Shown piece by piece: positions 16,976-24,625 of a stretch of DNA of 36,785 nt. Below the pieces are notes generated by a model. It saw nothing but the letters and a program-made list of their open reading frames with translations, was not told the origin of the DNA and did not search any database. Source of the stretch: an uncultured Ruminococcus sp. (GTDB lineage Bacteria > Bacillota > Clostridia > UBA1212); NCBI GenBank assembly GCA_902792515.1, contig CADAZX010000022.1, forward strand, positions 35,864 to 72,648. The letters are read 5' to 3'. Both the position numbers and the translations under genes were made by a program. Every line of letters starts with the position of its first letter. The stretch's first letter is position 1.

Positions 16976-17089
16976 GATGGGAGTATCAAAAAGTAAGATT
17001 TTGAATGAAGTTATGGGAACAGCGCTAATCGACGGTTTTTTGACTGATTGCAGCGGTGCGCGGTTCCTTTTAGTTTGGTTTATTTCCCT

Positions 17090-19723
17090 TTATTTTCCGC
17101 CTTTTCCGGCCTTTTTCCGCGAGTTACCGTTGGTCGCGTTTCCGGCGTTGTGGATTGGCTTTTTGGCAATGGCGAGCGAGCCGCCTGCCAGCAAAGCGGC
17201 GGAGAGGCAGGCGGCCGCGCCGGAAGGCTCCAGAGCGGACGAGCAGCCTTTTTTGGTGAGCGCCTTGGGGACGCTTCCCGCCACGAATCTGTACATAAAC
17301 CTGCCTTCGGGAGCCGTGTCGCCGCGCGTGTACAGTTCCAGAACGTCGCTGCCGTCGGCGAGGTTGTTGTCGGCCCACTTGAAGTCAAGCGTGAAGCCAC
17401 CGTTTTTGCCGAGTCCGAGCGCTTCGCGCGGCACGCGGACCGTCAGAACGTTCCCGTTCACGCCGAAATCGCACTCGCCGCATTTTTCCCAGTTCCAGCC
17501 GCCCTTCGACCTCTCGATGACGGTCTTTCCCGAAACGCCTGAAACGCCTGAAACGCCGGAAGTGCCGCCAGTACCGGCAGTACCGGAAGCGGCGGGTGAC
17601 TCGCGGTTCACGACGTACCGGAAGTTCTCCCAGCTCTCGCCTTCGACCTTTTTGTCGCCGTCAAATCTGACGCTTATGAACAGCCGCATCCACTGCGGGT
17701 CGGTGCAGGGCGTCAGGTCCTCCGAAGTTTCGGCCATGAAATACACGTAATCGGCGTCGTACGAAGCCTTCGCGGCGCGAATGTCGTTGCGCCCCGAGTT
17801 GTCGGTGTAGACGAAATAGTCGCCGGTTTCCGCGTTTTTGTAGCCGCGCGAATTCCTGTCGAACGTGTCGCCCGGGTACGATTCGTAAACAGTCTCAACG
17901 TCTTCCCAGCCCTTTCCGGTGGCGACGTCGACAGTCACCGGCTCGTCCGAAACAGGCGCCGCGGGAACGCCCTTAAACCGCCTTATAAACTGGCAGAGCA
18001 GGTAGTAGTAATGGTCCTGAAGGTCGCCCTTCGACGGCTCGATGTCGCGGCTGAATTCGTCGCTGAAATTGTCCGGAAAAGCGTTTTCGACGCCCAAAAA
18101 GTCCTCAAAACGCCCCGCGACGCCCTCGTTCCAGCCGGTGACCCACACGAATTCCGGGTCGATCTTGAGCGCGTACTCCCACTGCTCGGTGAAGTAGGCG
18201 CCGTAGAGCTTGGCGTCCGGGCGCGGGTCGTAGTCGCCCTTCGAGGGCATGTAGTGGCGGCCGAAAACCTTGTACTTCGGGTTGTTCATGGCCGTCAGAT
18301 GCGTTTCCGCGCACCAGTTGTGGGCGATGGCGACGGCGACCTCCTCGGGCGTGCCGTCCGGATTTTTGTTCACGAGCTGCGGCGTCGTCGAGATCCAGTT
18401 CCACAGAATGTAATTGTCCGCGATCTCCTTCTGGATGGCGCCCATGATGACAGGCGTGCCGTCCTCCGCCTGCACCTGCACATGGTCCTGCGACTGCGCG
18501 TGGTTGATGACGCGCCAGTTGAAAAACTCGAAAATCGCCTTGTCGGTCTCGTCCCTAAGATTGAGCCGCCCCGGCCAGCCGACCATCAGCGGCTTGCCCT
18601 TCCAGTAGAACCAGAGGTCCTTGTAGAGGCCGTCCTGATAGATTTTTTTGTAGATCTCGCGCAGCTGGATCGCGACCAGGTCGTAGTCGAACATCGGCAG
18701 CATGAACGAGATCTGCGGCGTTTTAACGCCGTCCGCGCGCGCCTGCGACCACACCTTCAGCAGCACCAGAACGTCGTCGATAAACGTGGCGGTCCCGTTC
18801 GTGTTGTCGAAAAAGACCGCGTCAACGCCGGCGTCGGCCAGCAGCTCCGCCTGTTTTCTGAGTACCCACTCGTCGCTCGAACGGTAGTAGCCCCATATCG
18901 GCTCGTTCCAGTGGTAGTTGCCGGACTGCCCCCAGAGCTTGCTCGAAAAGTCGTTTTGGATCTCCGGGTGCTCGGCCAGAATTTGCGTGATGTTGCGCGT
19001 GCCGGCCGCCGCGTTGCTGGAGTGCCAGGTGTGGAAAAAGATACCGACCGTTTTGTTTTCGCGCACCGTCGACGTGTAGCTGTTCGGGACCTCGCGCCCC
19101 AGGCCGTCCGTTGCGACCCACGTACCCGGAGAGGTGACGAACTTCACGTTGTTGTCCGAGACTGCCGCAAGTGTGCCGCCTTCGTTTTTGAACTCGACTC
19201 TGATCTCGAGGTTGCCGTCGCGCTCCGAAGCGTTCAAGTACGTGCGCGCGTAGGGGTGGTTCGCCTTTTCGAGAAGGAGCTGAACGTTGCCCGCGCTTTC
19301 GCCCACGACGAAAATGTACTCGCCCGCGGGAACAGTCGCGCCAAAATCGAGCCTCAGCCAGCAGTCCATGTCGAAGCCCTCAAAACGCTTCTCGGCGACC
19401 GGCGTCTGCCTGAGCGACCCGGAGTACGAACCGCGCCAGCCGTAGAGCCTCGCCGTGAGAGCGGTCGCGGAGTTGGAGGCCGTTTTGGCGACGTAAAGTT
19501 CGACCGCCGACATATCCGCGCACGCCGCAAACTGGACCGCGTACGTATTGTCCTGCAGTTTTACGAGGCCGAGATCCGCCCCCGTGTTGACCGAATACTG
19601 ATAGCTTCCGGTGGCCATAGTTTTAAAAACACCTCCCGAGACGGCCGTTGCCGCCGCCAAAATGATCACAAGCACAGCGGCCGCCAGCCTTCGCAAACCG
19701 CTTCCAGAATAAGATCTTTTCAT
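17090..19723 (-). CDS. Secreted GH71/GH99-like glycosidase, paralogue of 10979-13540
   Basis: An 877-residue paralogue that aligns with the 853-residue enzyme along its whole length. It has a signal or anchor segment, an N-terminal beta-sandwich module (TVPAGEYIFVVGE), a catalytic region with VGIFFHTWHSS, DAGVDAVFFDN, ISFMLPMFDYD and VTGWNEG, a CBM9/DOMON-like domain and a C-terminal anchor. The tail is KKGCSSALE (Cys at about 827), a small-residue helix and a Lys/Asn/Gly-rich end. A Gly/Ser/Val/Thr insert (SGTAGTGGTSGVSGVSGVSG) breaks the CBM9-like domain where the paralogue has only a short Ser/Gly loop. The start at 19723 has GAGGAG 8 nt upstream; a longer reading overlaps the upstream gene. 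It is the second gene of its operon, 41 nt after the lipoprotein gene. No rhamnosidase-like gene follows, unlike the first operon. Confidence 0.82.
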   Translation of the reverse strand: MKRSYSGSGLRRLAAAVLVIILAAATAVSGGVFKTMATGSYQYSVNTGADLGLVKLQDNTYAVQFAACADMSAVELYVAKTASNSATALTARLYGWRGSYSGSLRQTPVAEKRFEGFDMDCWLRLDFGATVPAGEYIFVVGESAGNVQLLLEKANHPYARTYLNASERDGNLEIRVEFKNEGGTLAAVSDNNVKFVTSPGTWVATDGLGREVPNSYTSTVRENKTVGIFFHTWHSSNAAAGTRNITQILAEHPEIQNDFSSKLWGQSGNYHWNEPIWGYYRSSDEWVLRKQAELLADAGVDAVFFDNTNGTATFIDDVLVLLKVWSQARADGVKTPQISFMLPMFDYDLVAIQLREIYKKIYQDGLYKDLWFYWKGKPLMVGWPGRLNLRDETDKAIFEFFNWRVINHAQSQDHVQVQAEDGTPVIMGAIQKEIADNYILWNWISTTPQLVNKNPDGTPEEVAVAIAHNWCAETHLTAMNNPKYKVFGRHYMPSKGDYDPRPDAKLYGAYFTEQWEYALKIDPEFVWVTGWNEGVAGRFEDFLGVENAFPDNFSDEFSRDIEPSKGDLQDHYYYLLCQFIRRFKGVPAAPVSDEPVTVDVATGKGWEDVETVYESYPGDTFDRNSRGYKNAETGDYFVYTDNSGRNDIRAAKASYDADYVYFMAETSEDLTPCTDPQWMRLFISVRFDGDKKVEGESWENFRYVVNRESPAASGTAGTGGTSGVSGVSGVSGKTVIERSKGGWNWEKCGECDFGVNGNVLTVRVPREALGLGKNGGFTLDFKWADNNLADGSDVLELYTRGDTAPEGRFMYRFVAGSVPKALTKKGCSSALEPSGAAACLSAALLAGGSLAIAKKPIHNAGNATNGNSRKKAGKGGK

Positions 19724-19764
19724 CGTTTCAACTCCTCTTTTTTCGCTAAAAAAAGCCGAAAACG

Positions 19765-20550
19765 TCAGCCGATTCCCGAGTCGCTGAGCGGCCCGTATTT
19801 GTTGTTGGGCGTGTGAATATACACGAGCTCGCAGCACACCGACGCGTCGTACCAGACCTCGTCGTCAAGGTAGGAACGCTGGGAAGGGTGCTCCGCCTCC
19901 ACGTACCAGACGCCCGAGTTGCACGCCGTCTCGTTGGAGCCGTAGAGCGCGACAAGCACGTACTCTCCCGCCGGCAGCGGGTCGAATTTCAGGTACACCG
20001 CGACGCCGTCCTGCCAGTTTTCGAAGTACCCCTCGGCAACCGGACTGCCGGCGATCGACTCGTAGTAGTCGGTGTCCCATTTATACAGGGCGTAGTCGAC
20101 GTAGTAGTTCTCTGTGGCCCTCCAAGTGGGCGACTTGAAGCCGACCGCGTTAAACTCAGTCGTGGCGTAGAACTGGACACCGATCGAATGGCCCGTTCCG
20201 CAGAAGGGCTTTTGCGACCCCGATCCGAAAAGCGAGACCGTCGTCTTGCGGTTCTCCCTTTTGATGCCTCCGGAATAGTCGGGAACGGCGGTCGGCTCAG
20301 GCGGCTCGGTGGGTTCGGGCGTTGCCGGCGCGGGCGTGACCTCGGGGAACTCTCCCGTAAAAGGCGTGGTCGTCGGAATATCTCCCTCGTGAATCGCGCC
20401 TCCCACTCCGGTTTCCGCCGGCCGCGAAGTCTGTTCCTTTCCCGGCCCCTGTCCCCGCTCGCGAACGGCGCACCCCGACGCCAAAACAGCCACCGCGCAA
20501 ACAAGCGCCGCGGCGCATTTTATTAATAATCCGGTTCTCGAAAATCGCAT
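19765..20550 (-). CDS. Lipoprotein with one copy of the shared beta-sandwich module
   Basis: A 261-residue lipoprotein. The start at 20550 has AAGGAG 9 nt upstream; the longer frame upstream has no ribosome site. The signal peptide ends in lipobox LASGC (Cys27). A stalk rich in Thr, Pro and Glu runs to about residue 95. One module follows (SGGIKRENRKT, CGTGHSIGVQFYATTEF, PLPAGEYVLVALYG, QRSYLDDEVWYDASVCCELVYIHTP). It corresponds to the two-module lipoprotein at 13685-15232, so the two operons share lipoprotein-then-enzyme order and probably arose by operon duplication. The function is probably glycan capture at the surface (inference). Confidence 0.82.
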   Translation of the reverse strand: MRFSRTGLLIKCAAALVCAVAVLASGCAVRERGQGPGKEQTSRPAETGVGGAIHEGDIPTTTPFTGEFPEVTPAPATPEPTEPPEPTAVPDYSGGIKRENRKTTVSLFGSGSQKPFCGTGHSIGVQFYATTEFNAVGFKSPTWRATENYYVDYALYKWDTDYYESIAGSPVAEGYFENWQDGVAVYLKFDPLPAGEYVLVALYGSNETACNSGVWYVEAEHPSQRSYLDDEVWYDASVCCELVYIHTPNNKYGPLSDSGIG

Positions 20551-20581
20551 TTCCAAAAGCTCCTTTTCGATTGTTTTTAAT

Positions 20582-20611
20582 ATTCTACCACACGCGGGCG
20601 GGCGTGCGCAA
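20582..20611 (-). promoter_or_regulatory. Probable promoter of the second GH71/99 operon
   Basis: On the minus strand, TTGCGC (20606-20611), an 18-bp GC-rich spacer and TAGAAT (20582-20587). It is weaker than the first operon's promoter. The leader is about 25 nt. Confidence 0.55.
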
Positions 20612-20877
20612 TTGTGAATTTGCAGGAAGGTATGCTGGGAAGGTATGCCGGGAGCCGCACAGAGAATCGCCGCGCCGCGCAGAAAACGCAAAACCGGGAA
20701 TCACAGCAGCGACGGTCCCTCAATTTTACAATAACAAGGCCCTGATCGAGCCCATAATGCCCTGCGCCGTTCTTTGGGGAACATCTGTTAAACTAATGCA
20801 ATAATCACTTTGCGTTTTACCGGAGAAGAACCATTCCAACACATTGCGTTTTATCAAAATGAGTGGTGTAATGTATA

Positions 20878-20978
20878 TATGCTATTGACTTTTTTTGCGT
20901 GTTTACGCATTTTTGTTCATTAGAAACGTCTGATTACCGACAGGAGTGACCCGAAATGACAAATGCGAACTGTTTCGC
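20878..20978. repeat. 101-bp direct repeat, copy A
   Basis: The sequence beginning TATGCTATTGAC matches 23061-23161 at 99 of 101 positions, in the same orientation. It carries the dyad TGCGTGTTTACGCA (20896-20909) followed by TTTTTGTTCATTAG. Copy B lies just upstream of the promoter of the ATPase gene 21722-22975. Copy A has no gene beside it in the equivalent position. On the minus strand both copies contain the same short open frame ending ...NQTFLMNKNA. Confidence 0.9.
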
Positions 20979-21059
20979 GCCGTTCTTCGGGGGTGCGTGT
21001 TTCTGTTGCGTTTTGTCCTCATAGAAACGCCTTTATAGTTCGTCTTTCTTTGCCGTTTG

Positions 21060-21094
21060 TTATAAAAATACCGCAGGGATTTCACTCTGCGGTA
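21060..21094 (-). terminator. Terminator-like hairpin in the 20.7-21.7 kb gap
   Basis: An 8-bp perfect stem, TACCGCAG / CTGCGGTA, with a 10-nt loop. On the minus strand it is followed by TTTTTATAAC. No intact minus-strand gene ends here; it could have served the decayed ATPase gene whose stub lies at 21219-21308. The rest of 20692-21721 holds the repeats listed separately and no intact gene. Confidence 0.6.
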
Positions 21095-21117
21095 AGTAAC
21101 ATCTGCAATTAATTTTA

Positions 21118-21160
21118 GACTGCACGTAATAAAAAACACCGGGTATATAATAGTCATATG
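21118..21160 (+). repeat. 43-bp element, copy 2 (inverted relative to 16829-16871)
   Basis: GACTGC, 13 diverged bases, CACCGGGTATATAATAG, then TCATATG. It is the partner of the minus-strand copy at 16829-16871. It lies between a terminator-like hairpin and the broken end of an ATPase gene stub. Confidence 0.7.
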
Positions 21161-21218
21161 GTTACGATTCGGCAGTAGATGTCGAATCACACGTGACACT
21201 TAATCTTTCAGATTCGGT

Positions 21219-21308
21219 ACCGCACCTTCTGATCCCGGTTATAACTTTAATTCTTCCATCCCACATCCTATCGATGATTTGGTTAAGATAAAAATCTCTT
21301 TTGATCAT
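21219..21308 (-). pseudogene. N-terminal stub of a DUF4143-type AAA ATPase
   Basis: From the ATG at 21308 the minus strand reads MIKRDFYLNQIIDRMWDGR, then IKVITGIRRCG, after which homology stops. This matches the start of the intact ATPase at 21722-22975 (MVIQRDIYLNKLI...GLIKVVTGVRRCGKS). The break falls inside the Walker A motif, just before the essential Lys. The GGAGG ribosome site and a promoter upstream are still intact. The gene was therefore cut by deletion or insertion near 21218. Thirty codons are too few for a functional ATPase. Confidence 0.8.
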
Positions 21309-21335
21309 AAGAGCCTCCGCGATCGAAATTTAAGA

Positions 21336-21443
21336 CATTTCTGCCGTAAGTTTCGACTATATTATGCCCCTCCAATCAAAAAAGTCAAGTACTTTTGCCA
21401 AGTGTTACTCGAAAGTTTTTCCATTTCTGCCGTAAGTTTCGAC
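21336..21443. repeat. 22-bp direct repeats around the promoter of the ATPase stub
   Basis: CATTTCTGCCGTAAGTTTCG plus AC occurs identically at 21336-21357 and 21422-21443, 86 bp apart. The first copy lies 1 bp downstream of the -10 box (minus-strand sense) and the second lies upstream of the -35 box. The same geometry occurs at 23003-23106 with an unrelated repeat sequence. Confidence 0.85.
21359..21388 (-). promoter_or_regulatory. Promoter of the truncated ATPase gene
   Basis: On the minus strand, TTGACT (21383-21388), an 18-bp spacer and TAATAT (21359-21364). It is followed by one copy of the 22-bp repeat and then by GGAGG and the ATG at 21308. Confidence 0.65.
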
Positions 21444-21564
21444 CTATACCAGTCATTCCGGGACAATGTCATCTATTGAATGATCCAATCCGGTCTTTGA
21501 AACGCCGGTATGTCAAATTCAAATGAATAAGGGACGGATTGTTAATCTCTTTGAATTTTAGCAG

Positions 21565-21592
21565 GGGAGAAGAATATGCTCCCGTTTTCTTT
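21565..21592 (+). terminator. Weak plus-strand terminator-like hairpin
   Basis: GGGAG / CTCCC (21565-21569 with 21579-21583) followed by GTTTTCTTTT. No plus-strand gene precedes it, so its role is unclear. Confidence 0.35.
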
Positions 21593-21721
21593 TATCGTTT
21601 AGCCACTGCTCTTGCAAGATTTATAGCCATAGTGGTGTTGTGAAAAGCGCTTGAAAAGTACACTTTAACACTCGTATCGAGCCCGAACTGACTCGCGCCG
21701 TGCCGCGGGGACTCGCTTTTG

Positions 21722-22975
21722 CTACTGTTCCAGACTTAAAGGGTTCAGCATAAAGTCAAAAACGTTCATGATCAGCACCCCGCTGTCGTTATAGTACGGA
21801 GCCGGTGCATCTCCGGTAATGATGATTTTCTTGAAGCCGTCGCCGGTCATCATCAAAGAACGCTGCTCCTGCTCTATTTTCACTTTATCCGGCATGGCGT
21901 AGGCGGACTGAATATAGTAGCGCTTTGACCCTTTGTTGCATACGAAATCAATTTCAAGCTGACTACGGGTGCTGTTTCCATCTTTGTTACTGCCGTTTAC
22001 CACCACTACGCCAACGTCAACGTTGAATCCCCTGATTTTCAGCTCGTTGAAAATGATATTCTCCATGGTATGGGTTTTCTCTAACTGGCGGAAGTTTAGA
22101 CGCGCATTGCGAAGACCTATATCCGTGAAGTAGTATTTCACAGGGGTATCAATATACTTCTTCCCCTTTATGTCATAGCGAATGGCTCTGTCAATCAGGA
22201 AGGCATCGCACAAATAGTCAATGTATCTGGTAATCGTCGCTTTGCTGATGGTCTTCTGTTTAACACTTTTGAAGGTGTCCGACAGCTTGGTGGGATTGGT
22301 AAGAGAGCCGATAGCAGATGACAGGATATTCAGCAGTTCTTCCAGTTCAGCGCGGTTACGGACACTGTGTCTTCCTACGATATCTGAGATGTAGGTTTCC
22401 TCAAAAAGAGATTTCAGAAATGCGATTTTTTCTTCCGGCTGTTCAAACTTAAGTACAAGGGGCAGTCCGCCGTAGAGCATATACTCATTCCAACCATCCT
22501 GCTTTGTACCGGGATAGACAGACATAAACTCGGCAAAGCTGAGAGGATACATATGAATCTCATCCCCACGACCACGAAACTCGGTAATGACATCCTTGGA
22601 CAGAAATCTTGCATTGCTACCTGTCACATACACATCAACATTTTCAATACGTATGAGACTGTTGAGCACAGCTTCAAATTCGCCCAATAGTTGTATTTCG
22701 TCGAGAAGAATGTAGTACATTTTGCCATCCGTGATCTGCTCTTTAATATAAGGCATCAAAATATAAGGGTCTTGTAGCTGTTTGTTCTCAAACGCATCAA
22801 ACGCGATCTCAATGATGTGTTTCTTGTCAACTCCTTCCGAGAGAAGATAGTCCTTGAAAAGATGGAAAAGCAGATAGGATTTCCCGCAGCGCCGGACTCC
22901 TGTAACGACCTTGATCAGACCGTTGTGCTTCTTGTAAATAAGCTTATTCAGGTAGATATCTCTTTGAATAACCAT
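21722..22975 (-). CDS. DUF4143-family AAA ATPase
   Basis: A 417-residue protein. The start at 22975 has a strong AGGAGGTG ribosome site. Walker A is GVRRCGKS (residues 26-33) and Walker B is YYILLDEIQ. A VTGSNARFLS sensor-like motif and the C-terminal QLEIDFVCNKGSKRYYIQ block (D...Q variant of the nuclease-like core) follow. The N-terminus MVIQRDIYLNKLI is the YLNKLI subtype, distinct from the WKN subtype of the three other complete or partial copies in the window. The gene is AT-richer than the glycan operons and lies between two copies of a 101-bp direct repeat, both suggesting horizontal acquisition. The family's function is not established. Promoter and repeats are listed separately. Confidence 0.88.
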   Translation of the reverse strand: MVIQRDIYLNKLIYKKHNGLIKVVTGVRRCGKSYLLFHLFKDYLLSEGVDKKHIIEIAFDAFENKQLQDPYILMPYIKEQITDGKMYYILLDEIQLLGEFEAVLNSLIRIENVDVYVTGSNARFLSKDVITEFRGRGDEIHMYPLSFAEFMSVYPGTKQDGWNEYMLYGGLPLVLKFEQPEEKIAFLKSLFEETYISDIVGRHSVRNRAELEELLNILSSAIGSLTNPTKLSDTFKSVKQKTISKATITRYIDYLCDAFLIDRAIRYDIKGKKYIDTPVKYYFTDIGLRNARLNFRQLEKTHTMENIIFNELKIRGFNVDVGVVVVNGSNKDGNSTRSQLEIDFVCNKGSKRYYIQSAYAMPDKVKIEQEQRSLMMTGDGFKKIIITGDAPAPYYNDSGVLIMNVFDFMLNPLSLEQ

Positions 22976-23002
22976 AATTACACACCTCCTAATGGACATT
23001 TT

Positions 23003-23106
23003 TGCGTATATCCGCATTTTTGTTCATTAGTATTATACCATAATGCAGAGAAATCTGCAATATGCTATTGACTTTTTTTGCGTGTTTACGCATTTTTGTT
23101 CATTAG
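23003..23106. repeat. 28-bp direct repeats bracketing the promoter of ATPase 21722-22975
   Basis: Two copies, 23003-23030 and 23079-23106, spaced 76 bp. Each has a TGCG...CGCA dyad (TGCGTATATCCGCA; TGCGTGTTTACGCA) followed by the identical TTTTTGTTCATTAG. The first copy ends 1 bp from the -10 box and lies in the 5' leader; the second lies upstream of the -35 box inside direct repeat B. They look like operators. Confidence 0.8.
23032..23060 (-). promoter_or_regulatory. Promoter of ATPase gene 21722-22975
   Basis: On the minus strand, TTGCAG (23055-23060), a 17-bp spacer and TATAAT (23032-23037). The start site is near 23025, placing one operator-like repeat across and just after it. A repressor bound there would block initiation or clearance. 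Confidence 0.75.
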
Positions 23107-23161
23107 AAACGTCTGATTACCGACAGGAGTGACCCGAAACGACAAATGCAAACTGTTTCGC
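23061..23161. repeat. 101-bp direct repeat, copy B
   Basis: Differs from copy A (20878-20978) at two positions. It is directly upstream of the ATPase promoter and contains its distal operator-like dyad. To its right is the GAPDH upstream region. The interval 20878-23060 (about 2.18 kb) is what a single crossover between the copies would remove. Confidence 0.9.
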
Positions 23162-23340
23162 ATTTGACACCGCGGAAGCCATAAGGGACCGGTCGTCTTT
23201 TGGCGGCAGCATCGGCCGGGAGAAAGGCGCCACCCGGAGAGTCCGACTACGGAAAAACGGGAAAACTGCCGCGCCCCACAGGAAACTTGCGGGAAATCGT
23301 GTAAAAAACCTTAAAAAGCCCCTTAAAAGGCCGAAAACGG

Positions 23341-23369
23341 TTGCAAAAAATTGCGCGATGGTATAAAAT
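23341..23369 (+). promoter_or_regulatory. Probable promoter of the GAPDH gene
   Basis: TTGCAA (23341-23346), a 17-bp spacer and TAAAAT (23364-23369). The leader would be about 110 nt. The segment 23162-23340 upstream has GC-rich inverted stretches but no RNA family that I recognise. Confidence 0.6.
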
Positions 23370-23486
23370 AGTCCCGCTTGCGCGAAAACCGGCAGCGATT
23401 CCCGGCGATTCAGCGGGGAAAACGTGCCGGCGCTGCGCCAACGCCACTACAGAAAGATTTACTACTTATTCATCGGAGGTTTAATT

Positions 23487-24518
23487 ATGGCAGTTAAAGT
23501 TGCTATTAACGGATTCGGACGCATCGGACGTCTCGCTTTCAGACAGATGTTCGGCGCAAAGGGTTACCAGGTAGTTGCTATCAACGATCTCACCAGCCCC
23601 AAGATGCTCGCGCATCTTCTCAAATATGATACATGCCAGGGTTCCTACATCGGCAAAATCGGCGAGCACATCCACACAGTGGACTACACCGACGACTCCA
23701 TCATTGTCGACGGCAAGGAAATCAAAATTTACGCCTGCAAAGACGCAAAGGATTGCCCCTGGAAGAAGCACAAGGTTGACGTAGTTCTCGAGTGCACAGG
23801 TTTCTACACCAGCAAAGAGAAGTCCATGGCACACATCGCTGCCGGCGCAAAGAAGGTCGTTATTTCCGCTCCCGCGGGCAACGATCTCCCGACCATCGTT
23901 TACAGCGTTAACGAGAAGACCCTCACCCCTGAGGACAAGATCATCTCCGCCGCTTCCTGCACCACCAACTGCCTCGCTCCGATGGCTGACACGCTCAACA
24001 AGGCATACCCGATCGTTTCCGGTATCATGACGACCGTTCACGCTTACACCGGCGACCAGATGATCCTCGACGGACCGCAGAGAAAAGGCGACCTCAGAAG
24101 ATCCAGAGCAGGCGCGATGAACATCGTTCCGAACTCCACCGGCGCTGCGAAGGCTATCGGCCTCGTAATCCCCGAGCTCAAGGGCAAGCTGATCGGCTCC
24201 GCTCAGAGAGTTCCTACCGCCACCGGTTCCACCACGATCCTCGTAGCGGTCGTTAAGGGCAAGGACGTTACCAAGGAGTCCATCAACGCCGCCATGAAGG
24301 CAGCTGCCAACGAGTCCTTCGGCTACAACGAGGACGAGATCGTTTCCTCCGACGTTATCGGCATGAGATTCGGCTCCCTCTTCGATGCCACCCAGACGAT
24401 GGTTGCCAAGATCGACGACGACACCTATCAGGTTCAGGTAGTTTCCTGGTACGACAACGAGAACAGCTACACCAGCCAGATGGTTAGAACGATCAAATAC
24501 TTCTCCGAGCTTAAGTAA
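23487..24518 (+). CDS. gap: Glyceraldehyde-3-phosphate dehydrogenase, type I
   Basis: A 343-residue cytoplasmic glycolytic enzyme that oxidises glyceraldehyde-3-phosphate to 1,3-bisphosphoglycerate with phosphate and NAD. It has the Rossmann motif [14 protein letters not shown] (residues 7-20), Asp34 (NAD preference), the catalytic Cys158 in [12 protein letters not shown] and His185 in [10 protein letters not shown]. The substrate-phosphate loop [14 protein letters not shown] and the conserved C-terminal SWYDNENSY are also visible. Length is normal. The start at 23487 has GGAGG 7-8 nt upstream; an upstream in-frame reading has no support. Codon use is strongly biased to C-ending codons, as expected for a highly expressed core gene. 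It stands alone with its own promoter and terminator, and marks conserved chromosome between two mobile-looking blocks. Confidence 0.98.
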   Translation: MAVKVAINGFGRIGRLAFRQMFGAKGYQVVAINDLTSPKMLAHLLKYDTCQGSYIGKIGEHIHTVDYTDDSIIVDGKEIKIYACKDAKDCPWKKHKVDVVLECTGFYTSKEKSMAHIAAGAKKVVISAPAGNDLPTIVYSVNEKTLTPEDKIISAASCTTNCLAPMADTLNKAYPIVSGIMTTVHAYTGDQMILDGPQRKGDLRRSRAGAMNIVPNSTGAAKAIGLVIPELKGKLIGSAQRVPTATGSTTILVAVVKGKDVTKESINAAMKAAANESFGYNEDEIVSSDVIGMRFGSLFDATQTMVAKIDDDTYQVQVVSWYDNENSYTSQMVRTIKYFSELK

Positions 24519-24625
24519 TTTACGCTTAAGACACGAATTTAGGTTCAACCGCCGCCGAAGGATTAGCGGAACCTCCGGCCGCGGACAACCCTCATGTTAC
24601 GCATGAGAGACCCCCTTATTAAGGG

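Noticed and set aside
18011..19816. 601-codon plus-strand open frame
   Set aside because: Antisense shadow of the GH71/99-like gene, with no ribosome site and no protein-like composition; the minus-strand product aligns with its paralogue.
20571..20804. 77-codon plus-strand open frame
   Set aside because: It starts inside the promoter and leader of the divergent lipoprotein gene, has no ribosome site and no recognisable protein.
23162..23340. Possible riboswitch upstream of gap
   Set aside because: It has GC-rich complementary stretches but lies upstream of the predicted promoter, and no known RNA core is visible.
23481..24548. Long minus-strand open frame opposite gap
   Set aside because: Antisense to a clear, codon-biased GAPDH gene; composition reflects the complement of C-ending codons.
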